Shown piece after piece: positions 53,889 to 64,000 of a stretch of 64,000 nucleotides of DNA (its first letter is position 1; each line of letters starts with the position of its first letter). The DNA is taken from contig JACGWO010000005.1 in assembly GCA_034509735.1 (NCBI GenBank), positions 14,869,264 to 14,933,263 on the forward strand, written 5' to 3'. The notes beneath the pieces were generated by a model. The model made no database searches. It saw nothing but the letters and a program-made list of their open reading frames with translations, and was not told the DNA's origin. Source of the DNA: Sesamum alatum (taxonomy: Eukaryota; Streptophyta; Magnoliopsida; Lamiales; Pedaliaceae). Made by a program: the position numbers and the translations under genes.

Positions 53889-56800
53889 TCACAAATATAT
53901 AAAATAGAAAACAATAAGCAGAATGAAGTAATATTTTGGTTAAGTCTCGGTCTTTAGTCCTTAACCTCTCCCACTATTTCTACGAAAACACGGCACTCTC
54001 AAATGTTGTTTTCGGGAAATTCTTTCCTAGTGGGCTCAGGATCCACAGCGATCTTCCCCATACCCCGCTTTTACGATTCGCATGGGAAAAGAACCCGTGG
54101 GAGGTATTCCATATCATTCTCATTCCACGAGATTCCCAAGATAATTGCCTCACCCTTTCACGTGATCCCGAGGACTCTAAGCGAATCACGTTATTCGGGC
54201 GTTAGACCCGACCCAATCAACCGATTCATAGACTCACTGCTACCTCCACGACTCATGAGACAGGTAACAGCAGTCTACTCCTCGTTCATGACAAATTGCA
54301 GCTTCTTTTAAGCATGATAGTCGTGCCACGACTCGTGAGACCACGCTATCGACCTAAAAGATCTTCCTCACTTTTGCCATGGATGGAAGGCTTGGACAGA
54401 CTCCCAGAGTCCTAGTCCATTTATTAAGGGTTTATATTTAACTTGGTTCAACCAAGTGAGAGTTTTGATAGAACGAGACCTCATCACATATATTAAGTAT
54501 TGCATTGCATGCGTTATGGTAGAAATATTCTAAGCGTGAATGTAACCATACATAAAGCATATAGAATAATCATAAGCATATAATACGCATCGCATGCAAA
54601 ATAAAGCCTAGCACGCCCCTGTAGGATGATCACAAGCCCAAACCTATGCGACCCACTGAGCCCGCAGTGGATCTATGGTCAATCTAAGGGTAGGCCCTAC
54701 ACTATTACAAGATTTAATAACCCATTACATGCAATGGGCCTTGTAAGTCCTCTTTATCTTCTTGGGATCTCCATCGTGGGTCTACACCGGGCTTCTTCTC
54801 CATGGATCCTTTGTGGGCCATCTGATGGCAACCTCCATGGGCCTCCAACACCTTGGGCTTGTCTTCTCTTGCAGCTTTTATTTACAAAAAAATAAAACCT
54901 CACCACTAATTCTACTCTCATTACATCATAAAATAAGAAGCCCCAATTAAACATTTGGGGGGAGTACATTAGGAGGGAGAGAGAAAACCTTATTATTCCA
55001 AGGCAACTAGAAGAGAGACAGAGAGGAAAATAAACCATACATGCGGTCTAGGGGCTTTGTGATCATCCTTTGTCAATCCAATTAACGCAAATAGCACAAA
55101 TACATATCTCATGTAAAACATGCTATTCAAACATCCATGATAACCCATACCATAAAATAAATGTAGAAATTACATGTAAAATATTCACACCAAATATAGG
55201 ATAACGGTGCAACCTATGCACAACGATTTTTGTTGGAAAATCCTTTTCCATAATTAACTAGGCAATATTAATTCTATGAAATATAAAATCTCAACAAAAA
55301 TTAAAATGCCTCAAGTTAATTAATTCAGAAAAATTCCAAGAATTATACAGAAAAATCAAATTTTCTGAAACACAAAAATCAACAATTCAAGAATATGCCC
55401 ATTTATTGAAGAATTCCAAAATCCAACAATTTGTGCAATATTAATACATGTCAAGATCTACTCATACTCAAGCCATAAAATAACCATGATGTCCTACATC
55501 ATAAAACGCAGAAATTATTGCGAAATTTCACATATGAATTTTGGTCATTGGTGCAACCATTGCAAATATTAAATCTTGTTAGGAAACCCTTTCCTCATCA
55601 ACCAAGCAATATTTATTTTAGGAAATTCCAAATCTCAAAAATAAATATTCTAAGTCAACGGGTTCAGAATAATACATAAAATATCATAAAAATAATTCAG
55701 TAAAAACAGTTTTGAAAAACGAGCCAAAAACGGGAGAGAAACGGAAAACGGCACAGCCGGCCGGCCAGGCGCGCGCGCGCGCGCCCAGCGCAGACGGCCG
55801 CGCCTGCGCCTTGCGCTTGCGCGCGCGCGCACGTGCGCAGTGTTAGAATAGGTGACCATGTAAGCCAATTTTGGCAGGAATATGTAACCTATGTCTAGAC
55901 AATTCCAGGTGTTTGATAAATCATTAATGAATAAAGAAGTGAATTTCATTTGGCATCACTTTGTTTGTGTTCACGTATATTTGTTTTCCATATCTGTTCA
56001 CTACGCAAACAAAGCCCACGGACTGAGAATCAATTTCGGGGACTGGGACTACGCTTGGAGGTAGGTCCATGGAATCAGTCTTCCCGAATCAGTCCGGAAA
56101 TCTCCAAGTCAAGGAATCCCGAAAATGGGTACCGGGATTCCATTTGAGACTTGCACTAAGCACCTGCTGTCGTGTTTCATCGACGGGTGACGAAGGTCGT
56201 CTAAGCAGTGTTAGTGGGTTAGCATGCTGGGACGCAGCTGACTGAGGTGACTCGCGGGAACCGTCTTACGGAGGACCTTGAGTATGGTCAGCAAGGTATG
56301 ACGTGTATTCCCGGTTCCAACGGTACAGGTCAAGTCCTTTGACTTGAGGAATTGCTGAGTTTACCTGTACATCAGGGTTGTATCTTAGATATGGTGAAAG
56401 ATTGCCAGAATTCTCTTTGGTAGTCATAAGCCATGTCTAGTGCAGTTCTGGTGTGCAAAGTGACAGTAGTTTCCAAGAAAGGATCTGTCTCCTGTCAATA
56501 GGTTTTGGCAGTTGAGTCTCATGTCTACTCTAGGTCTTGTCCCTAAAACTGTGGCCACAGTGACTGAACAGAAGGGAAGGATTCCCTTGCGGCGTTTAGT
56601 GAGGACAGACCGACACTTAGGTCCAAAATGGGTACCTGCATTTTCCGTGCCCTAGACTCTAAGTGATGAGACCGAAGACAGAAGGACAAGTGTACTGTTA
56701 GAGCCTAAATGTTCATCCCTGAATATTTCACCTAGTCTCTAGTGCCATGGACCGTTGCCAGATGGCCACCCATGGTAACGGAAGGATTCTAGGAATCCGA

Positions 56801-57910
56801 CCAAGTCTAGCTGAAAGGTGAACCTAAAGAGTCACGCACTATCCACACACATTTAGATATTTAATTAGGAATTAAATATTGGAGTGAAGGATTGATTAAA
56901 TTGGATTTAATCGGGTCCTTTATTTTTCTTGGAGAAATAATTCCTTCTATTAGATATAAGGAATTAAATTGATAAATTAGATTTATCAAAGGGATTTATT
57001 TAATGGGTTTAAATAATATTTATATTTATTTTAGCCTCTTGGAAATATTTAAATAGGTTTTAAATATTCCATTAAATTAAATTAAATCAACGGTTGAGAT
57101 CAATGGGAGAGATGGATGGCTAGGATTGTTTTGACTAGGTCAAAACACTACTTTGACTAGGACTTTGACTAGGTCAAAATCCTAGTCAAAATAGATTTCT
57201 TGAAAGAGGAGTTTAAAGAGGATTAGACTCCTCTTCTATATAAACCCCTAGCATCCTACAAGTTGAATGATGATGAATCTCCAACACACACACACAACAC
57301 ACACACACACACACTCGGCTCTCTCTCCCTCCATCTCGTCCGCCCTCTCTCTCTCTCACACTCCAAGAAATTGTTTCTTTGTTCTCTTGTTCTTGGAACA
57401 TTAGAACTTGATGAATCAATACCGTTAATTCATAACGTGTTGTTGATTCATCCACTCCAAATATTATACACTTGTTCGTTGCTAGCACGATGTGCAAGAT
57501 ACGTGGGTGGATCGTGTGTCACGATTTGGAGGGTCTCAAGAACGAGATCTTGGTGCAAAACGGGGAACAACGCGTGTAGCCGTTGAAGACGAAAACGACA
57601 ACGGGTAGGTCACGCGCGCCCGGCCGCGCCCTTGTGCGCGCGGGCAGCGTGCTGCTGCTGCCGGTTCGCCGTTTTTCACTCCTTTTCGACTTTTCATGCA
57701 ATTTTTCTGAACCACAAGATAAATTCAACCCTAGAATATGTATTAACATATTCAAGAAAACCAAGATCCAAAATCCCATGCAAAATTAAACGCCAATAAA
57801 TATCTACGATAAACATGCTATAAACGTAAATTAAAACACGATTATCATGCTTAAACGCACATAGCACATAGAATTCTAGGCCTATACACCGAACCGGGCT
57901 CTGATACCAC
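53889..57910 (-). other. B2 leader, split by A7, with GC-rich block and PBS
   Basis: Parts 53889-55840 and 57611-57910. The internal TATA place reads TATTTCTA (53975-53982), the same changed form as in B1. One palindrome has a base changed (about 54246), the other is intact (about 54327). CCACTG/CAGTGG hairpin near 54653. The GC-rich block was split by A7 (55755-55840 and 57611-57670). PBS CCGGGCTCTGATACCA at 57893-57908. Stretches between these are AT-rich with nothing recognisable. Confidence 0.75.
55841..57610 (+). mobile_element. truncated family A LTR (A7) in B2 GC-rich block
   Basis: Starts at an intact TGTTAGAATAGGTGACC right after GCGCAG and matches A1 for about 1770 bp, including the TTGAC array (57130-57190), TATATAAA (about 57237) and CA-rich stretch. 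It ends at ACGGGTAGGTC, where the B2 GC-rich block resumes (ACGCGCGCCCGG). The last 215 bp or so of U5 are missing, so no second target-site copy can be shown. Confidence 0.88.
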
Positions 57911-60143
57911 TGAAAGATTATGTGGATCGGCTCGGGAGATTAGCGCGTATAGCGGAAGCGCGACATAGTGCGTAATAAAATTACAAAGCATAATTAAATG
58001 GAATTTAAATCATGCATAACATACAAAAACGAATCAAGGGGTGTGCCCTTGATTCTCCCGGGCGTTCGGTGTATCTCATGTTCAATAAAACACAACATGG
58101 AGGCCATAGAATTGAAACCGAAAAACGAAATTAAAGAACCTACCCGGTTGTAGTTTTTTCTTCGTTTCGGCTACATGCATTATTCCCCATTTTGCACCAA
58201 GATCTCAAAGAAGAGACCCTCTAAATCATCTCACTCGCTCCACCGGAAAGCAAACAACCCTTGTGCTAGCAAGAAATTATTTGGGGAGAAGAGACATCGA
58301 TACACGCTATGAATTAACGCAATCAATGTCTCTTATGTTCTTAACTTGAATAAATCAAGAAGAACAAAGTATAATTCTTGGAGAGAAAAGAAGAGGATGG
58401 ACGAAAATCTTGAGAGAGATGAGAGATGAGAGTTGTAGAGAATAGTAGGTGTGAGTGTGTGTTTTTTGAGTATTTATAGAAGATGGAATTCCTATTCCTT
58501 CTCAAACTCTTCCAAAGAGACACACTTTAACTAGGATTTTGACCTAGTCAAATCCTAGTCAAATTAGGCTTTGATTAAGTCAATTTAATCATGGCCCTTC
58601 ATCTCATCATTCTCTAGATCAAATCTTGTCCATCCATTTTGATGGGCTTTATGGAATGGGCCTATTTAATTCTAAATTAAATATTCCCATGGACTTTATA
58701 TTAAATCATATTTAATATACTAAGCCCATTAATTAATTAATGGAAATGACTTATTTAATTCTAAATTAAATAGTCCCATGGACTTTATATTAAATCCTAT
58801 TTAATATACCAAGCCCATTAATTAATTCCATAGAACGGGATTATTTAATTCTAAATTAAATTGTCCCATGGACTTTATATTAAATCCTATTTAATATACC
58901 AAGCCCACTAATTAATTCACCCTTTTAATGTAATCAAAAGGAAAGCCCATGCTTTATAAAATTCATAAATCTAATTTATGAACTCAAGCCCGATTATTCC
59001 AAATAATTCATCGAGGCTTGAATCTCTAAGAAGTATAATTTAATTCCATTAAATTAAACCTTCTCCCGGAATTAATTTCAAATTAATTCTCTTTCATTTG
59101 GTGTAGCGGGTGTGACTCTTTAGGTTCACCTTTCAGCTAGACTTGGACCTACTTTTTGTTATTTCATAACCAAAGTAGTCCGTTACCATGGGTGGTCATC
59201 TAGCAACGGTCCATGGCACTAGAGACTAGGTGAATTTATGGTGTGAACATTTAGGCTCCGAGTTATACGCAGGTGCGGTCCTACCGACGCTCGATATGTA
59301 CGGGTACGGTCCTACTGTCGCCTGTCTCCCGGCCTTTAGTCTAGGGGTCGGTTCCCATCGTTGACTAGGCAACTATGCATAATGCTCGAGATAGGTTTAA
59401 CTCGACGTAGGAAATCATTTCCCATTACATCAAGTGCTATGGCCATAGACTTTGTGAGTCTAAACCATCTCCGAGCGCATAGGAGATCTTGCTGTCACAT
59501 CCTTTGACAGGGGACAGATCCTATCTTGGAATTCATCGTTCTTACATACGCCGACTGCACTGGACGAGGCTTATGATGACCATGTGATGTAATCGGTCAA
59601 ATTTCACCAGATCCAAGATACAGCCTTAATATGTAGGGGACTGCCGTGATCCTCAAGTCCGAGGACTAATCCCGTACTATCAGAATCGGGAATACGAGTC
59701 ATACCGACCAAGCCCGAGTAGCTTCTATATGACGATTCCCGCGAGTCACCTCAGTCGGCCCGCTCCCCGGCAGGCCGACCCACTAACACTGCTTAGACGA
59801 TCCTCGTCACCCGTCGATGAAACACGACAGCAGATGCTTAGTGCAAATTTCAAATGGATTCTCGATGCCCTGTATCGAGATTCCTTTGACTTGGAGTATT
59901 TCAGACTGATTCGGCGAAACTGATTTCATGAACCTACCTCCAAGCGTAGTTCCAATTTCCCGAAATATTATTTCAGTCTGTGGGCGTTTGTTGTGACATC
60001 GTAACGATGCAAACAGTAAGTACAACAAACTCATGCCTATGAATCCTTACTACATTCATTAACATAATATTACTTGTTCACAGATTGACGAATGGTTCTC
60101 AGAACAACCAATACCATTGACTTTCTGGTCACCTATTCTAACA
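57911..60143 (-). repeat. 5' LTR of B2
   Basis: 2233 bp from TGAAAGATTATGTGG to CACCTATTCTAACA. LTR stem-loop at about 58031-58055 (GAATCAAGGG / CCCTTGATTC). The PBS is one to two bases to its left. Confidence 0.92.
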
Positions 60144-60285
60144 AGGTCCTAGGGAGAGGCTCGTCCATGACGTAGCCTTGGTTCTCCTAATCTAGGACTA
60201 TCCTGAGATTGCGCAACCAGTCGTTGTAGTTTGTTCCATTGAATTTGTTTGTCTCGAGAATGGTGGAAAGTGGGTTCTTAGACAT
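60144..60285 (-). pseudogene. gag of A4, N-terminal part
   Basis: From an intact ATG (60285-60283) through the first 47 or so codons (MSKNPL, ETN, LRNLRI), then cut by B2 at 60143. It continues on the far side at 48530. Confidence 0.82.
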
Positions 60286-62456
60286 TTTAAAATCTACATT
60301 TTAGAAAACAGCGCGTGATCAACAGAAAATAAAAGACGGTGGTTTGATAAAATAATTAAATGCATGGACTTTAGTCATTTAATCCTCCCACTATTTATAC
60401 GAAAACATGGTACTCTCAAACGTGATTTTCGGGAAATCCTTTCCAAGTGGGCTTGGGATCCACAGCGATTTTTCCCATACCCCGCTTTTACGATTCGCAT
60501 GAAAAATAACCTGTGGGAGGTATTCCATACCATTCTCGTTCCACGAGATTGCTAAGATTATTGCCTCACCCTTTCACATGATCCCGAGGACTCCAAGCGA
60601 ATCATGTTAATTGGGCGTTAGACCCAACCCAATCGACCGAGCCACAGACCCACTGGTACCCCCACGACTCGTGAGACAGGTAGCAGCAGCCCGTTTTTCG
60701 TTCATGACATAGTGCAGCTTCCTTTAAGTACAATAACGTGCCACAACTCGTGAGACCACGCTATTGACCCAAAGCAGCTTCCTCACTATGCCATGGATTG
60801 GAAGGCATGGACAAACTCCTGGAGTTTATGTCCACTTTGTCTAGGGTCTAATATTTTGACATTGGTCCAACCAATGTGAGAGTAGTAAATGACCGAGATC
60901 TCAAATAAATAAATATCTACACATACATCCATAATGCGTAAATAAACCATCCATAGCAGTTATATGATAAACAAACAACCCATTCATCCATCATCATAAC
61001 CACATGCAAAATTAAAGCCTAGCACGCCCCTGTTGGATCAGCATGAGCCCGAATCCTATGCGACCCACTGAAGCCCGCAGTGGATCTATGGTCAATCTAG
61101 GGTTGGTCCTATACTATTACATTAATAGTAACCCAATCATCATGCTGATGGGCCTTGGTCTCTTTTCTCTTTCTTCACTTCATGGAAAACTCCAAGGGAC
61201 CTCCCGTCTGGGCTCTCCATGTGGTCCTTCCTTCTTCTCCAGCAATTACAAAAATAGAAACCTCACTCCTTTCCTACTCTCATTACATATTAAAAAATAG
61301 AAAACCCAACGAAAACCCGGGGGGAGTACATAAGGAGGGAGGTAGAATGCCTTATTATTCCAAGGCAACTAGAAAGAGAGAAGGAGAAAGCAGTAAAAGA
61401 GGCACACAGGCCCAACAGAAAATAAATCATACATTCGGTCTAGGGCTCGTGATCATCCATTTCCATCCAACACACATAATCACATGATCCAATCATATAA
61501 TCATAATATACCAACAACACATGATATCCAATCATGAATATCCAAAATAATAAATGAATATGTGCATAACGTGTGAACAATAAAACACAAATTATTGGTA
61601 ATAATATTTTCTCGTTTTAGGAAAACCTTTCCTCATTATTTTAAGTAAAATAACCCCGGGATTCCAAATCCAATATAGTTTACTCCTAAAACAATGTGTT
61701 TAGAAAAAATAGGCATAATTGAACCAAAAATGATTTTTCAAAATTAATTCAAAAAATTAAAACTGAAAATAATTAAAAAAATAAAAGAAAAACACTGCTA
61801 GGGTTTTGAAACCCTAGCAGCAGCCGCCGCCGCCGCTGGAAGCGGCCCGCCAGCGCGCGCACAGGGCAGCAGGCTCAGCCTGCTGCCCCTGCGCGCGTGC
61901 AGGCCCCTTGACTGCGTGCACGCGCGCCTGGCCGGCAGCGCGCTACGCGGCCTGGGCATTCCGGCAGGCCATCGCACGCGCAGGCTCCCTTGCCTTGCGC
62001 GCGCGCTGGCCTGCTGGCTGCCGGCCGTGCCGTGCGCAGTGCGCGCGCAGACGTGCACTGGGCACGCCTGCCGGGCGCGCGCGTGCAGACTCCCCCGTCT
62101 GCGTGCGCGCAGCCTCCCTGGCTGCATGCTGCCCCTGTGCGACCAGCTGCGCGGGGCGCGCGCAGGCTTCCCTTGCCTGCGCGCGTCTGCCCTGCCGGCA
62201 GCGCGCGGCTGGGCGCGGCTAGCCCTCCCGGCTGGCCGACTGCATCGTTTCTTGTTTTCCGTTCAATTTTCCACCCCATTTCCCAAGAAAAACAGAAAAA
62301 TACGAACATTCAGAAATTCACACGAATTAAAAGCAATAAAACCGACATGCTTATAATCAAGAAAAATCAAGATTTAATATAAAACATGCCAATATCACGT
62401 TTCATGCTTAGAACGCACATTAACCCTAGGCCTATACACCCGGGCTCTGATACCAC
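60286..62456 (-). other. complete A4 leader with TATA, hairpins, GC-rich block and PBS
   Basis: The only uninterrupted family A leader here, 2171 bp. Internal TATA TATTTATA at 60392-60399; palindromes at 60663-60673 and, with one change, 60742-60752; CCACTG-type hairpin near 61066; AT-rich stretch 61330-61800; GC-rich block 61816-62246 including a perfect hairpin GCGCGCAGGC (62158-62167) / GCCTGCGCGC (62175-62184). PBS CGGGCTCTGATACCA at 62441-62455; the adjoining GAAC present in the other copies is missing. Confidence 0.8.
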
Positions 62457-64000
62457 TGAAAGAAATTGGTGGATCGTCCCGGGAATTGCGCGAATGTGGA
62501 AGCGCGATAAAAAAAAACATACAAAAATAGAGAATGCTTTTAATTTAAAAGAACACGCTCAAGGGGTGTACCCTTGAGGTTCCCGGGCGTTTGGTGTATC
62601 TCATGATTATATAACATGTGAAGAAATCATGGAGGCCATAGAGTTGAAAAATTAAAGAGGGACGAAAAATAAAACGAGACCTACCCGTTGTCGTTTTCGT
62701 CTTCAACGGCTACACGCGTTGTTCCCCGTTTTGCACCGAGATCTCGTTCTTGAGACCCTCCAAATCGTGACACACGATCCACCCACGTATCTTGCACGTC
62801 GTGCTAGCAACGAACAAGTATTTTTGGAGAGGATAGATCAATCACACGTTATGAATTAACGGGACTAATCTTCCTTAGTTCTAATGTTCCAAGAACAAAA
62901 GAACAAGAAACAATTTTCTTGTAGAGAGAGAGGGGGGCGGACGAGAGGTAAGGAGGGGAGAGACGAGTTTGTGTTGTGTGTGTGATTTCAAGAATCATCA
63001 TCCTTCAAAAAGTTGGAAGCTAGAGGTATTTATAGAGGAGGAGTTTAATCCTCTTAAAACTCCTACTCTAAGAAGTCTAATTTGACTAGGATTTTGACCT
63101 AGTCAAAGTCCTAGTCAAACTAGTGTTTGACCTAGGCAAACAAATCCTAGCCTTCCATCTCCCCTTTCCATCTCAACCTTTGATTTTAATTTAATGGAAT
63201 ATTTAAATCCCATTAAATATTCCAAAAGGCTAAAAGAATAAATATAATATAATAAATAAATATTAATATTTATTCTAAGCCCATTAAATCAACCCTTTAA
63301 TAAATCCTATTTATTAATTTAATTCCCTTTATCAAACAGAAGGAATTAATTTCTCCAAGAAAATATAGGACCCGATTAAATCTAATTTAATTATTCCTTT
63401 ACTCCAATATTTAATTCCAAATTAAATACTAAGTGTGTGTGGATAGTGTGTGACTCTTTAGGTTCACCATTCAGCTGGACTTGGTCGGATTCCTAGAATC
63501 CGTCCGTTACCATGGGTGGCCATCTAGCAACGGTCCATGGCACTAGAGACTAGGTGAAATATTGGGAAATGAACATTTAGGTTCTAACAGTACACTTGTC
63601 CTTCTGTCTTCGGTCTCATCACTTAGAGTCTAGGGCACGGAAAACGCAGGTACCCATTTTGGACTTAAGTGTCGGTCTGTCCTTACTAACGCCGCAAGGG
63701 AAACCTTTCCCTTCTGTTCAGTTACTGTGGCCACAGATTTTAGGGACAAGACACAGAGCATACATGAGACTCAACTGTCAATACCTTTTGACAGGAGACA
63801 GTTCCTTTCTTGGAAACTACTGTCACTCTGTACACCCGAGCTGCACTAGACATGGCTTATGACTACTCAAGAGTATTTTGGCAATCCCTCACCATATCTA
63901 AGATACAGACCTGATGCACAGGTAAACTCAGCAGTTCCTCATGTCAAAGGACTTGGCCTGTACCGTTGGAACCGGGAATACACGTCATACCTTGCTGACC
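62457..64000 (-). repeat. 5' LTR of A4 (family A, subtype II), runs off window
   Basis: Starts TGAAAGAAATTGGTGG. LTR stem-loop at 62558-62578: CTCAAGGG, loop GTGTA, CCCTTGAG. TTGAC/GTCAA array near 63078-63145 in minus orientation, shared U3 block near 63505-63557. About 1.54 kb is in the window; the U3 tip lies beyond 64000. Confidence 0.88.

Larger units (their letters stand above)
48531..60143 (-). mobile_element. Ty1/copia element B2 (non-autonomous), with nested A7
   Basis: Complete minus-strand family B element: 3' LTR 48531-50763, changed polypurine tract 50764-50774, decayed gag-pol 50790-53888, leader 53889-57910 (split by A7), PBS, 5' LTR 57911-60143. It sits in A4 gag. The right flank AGGTC (60144-60148) agrees with intact gag sequence; the left flank reads TAGTC (48526-48530), a degraded target-site copy. 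Confidence 0.92.
47848..64000 (-). mobile_element. Ty1/copia element A4, interrupted by B2
   Basis: Minus-strand family A element: 5' LTR from 62457 to beyond the window, PBS, complete leader 60286-62456, gag split by B2 (60144-60285 and 47848-48530). At 47848 it starts abruptly in the gag zinc-knuckle region at the C2 LTR end. The pol fragment 26007-26174 left of C2 could be more of A4, but about 1.4 kb (protease and integrase) would then be missing. Confidence 0.82.

Noticed and set aside
1..64000. CRISPR array, prophage, defence island or host gene
   Set aside because: No regular spaced repeats, no prokaryotic gene organisation, and no coding sequence other than copia gag-pol and its remains.

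Overview
This 64 kb window looks like heterochromatic, intergenic DNA of a flowering plant. I see no host gene, tRNA, rRNA or CRISPR array. Essentially every base belongs to Ty1/copia LTR retrotransposons, or their wreckage, nested inside one another. The plant assignment rests on copia-order polyproteins (gag, zinc knuckle, protease, integrase, RT, RNase H), an initiator tRNA-Met type primer-binding site, LTRs of about 2 kb and a leader of about 2 kb between the PBS and gag, a layout like BARE-1/Angela-type plant elements. I cannot name the species.

Three related families occur; the names are mine. Family A has LTRs of about 1.98 kb, ending CTTTCA, with two U5 subtypes. Family B has LTRs of about 2.23 kb, ending CTTTCA. 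Family C has LTRs of about 2.23 kb, ending CCTTCA. All share the LTR start TGTTRGAATAGGTGACCA, a polypurine tract AAGTGGGAGAT, the PBS, and a leader carrying the same set of elements: a GC-rich block of hairpins, a CCACTG/CAGTGG hairpin, two CACGA-C-TCGTG palindromes and a TATAAATA box about 100 bp before gag. A and C carry recognisable but broken gag-pol. B carries only a decayed relic, and two B copies share much of the same decay.

Layout: 1-2025 is the 3' end of A1 (+), inserted in A3. 2026-21400 is A3 (-), with a tandemly duplicated leader segment. It is interrupted by B1 (-, 7624-19219), which itself holds a truncated A LTR (A5, 8015-9684). A3 sits in the gag of C1 (-, 21401-25624). 25625-26174 is a patchwork at the centre of a large inverted repeat. 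26175-47847 is C2 (+), interrupted by a solo B LTR (B3, 27745-29896) and a solo A LTR (A6, 31771-41485), which is itself split by the most complete element, A2 (+, 33011-40738). 47848-64000 is A4 (-), interrupted by B2 (-, 48531-60143), which holds a truncated A LTR (A7, 55841-57610).

No element here looks coding-competent: A2 comes closest, with two nonsense codons and two frameshifts. The most interesting material is non-coding: a stem-loop near the LTR 3' end whose stem changes sequence between families while pairing is kept and the CACAC loop is constant; the leader hairpin arrays; an internal TATA box that B alone has lost; and the >4 kb inverted duplication around 25.9 kb. Target-site duplications, shared junctions and microhomologies allow a relative order of events to be read from the sequence. 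All similarity statements were made by eye.
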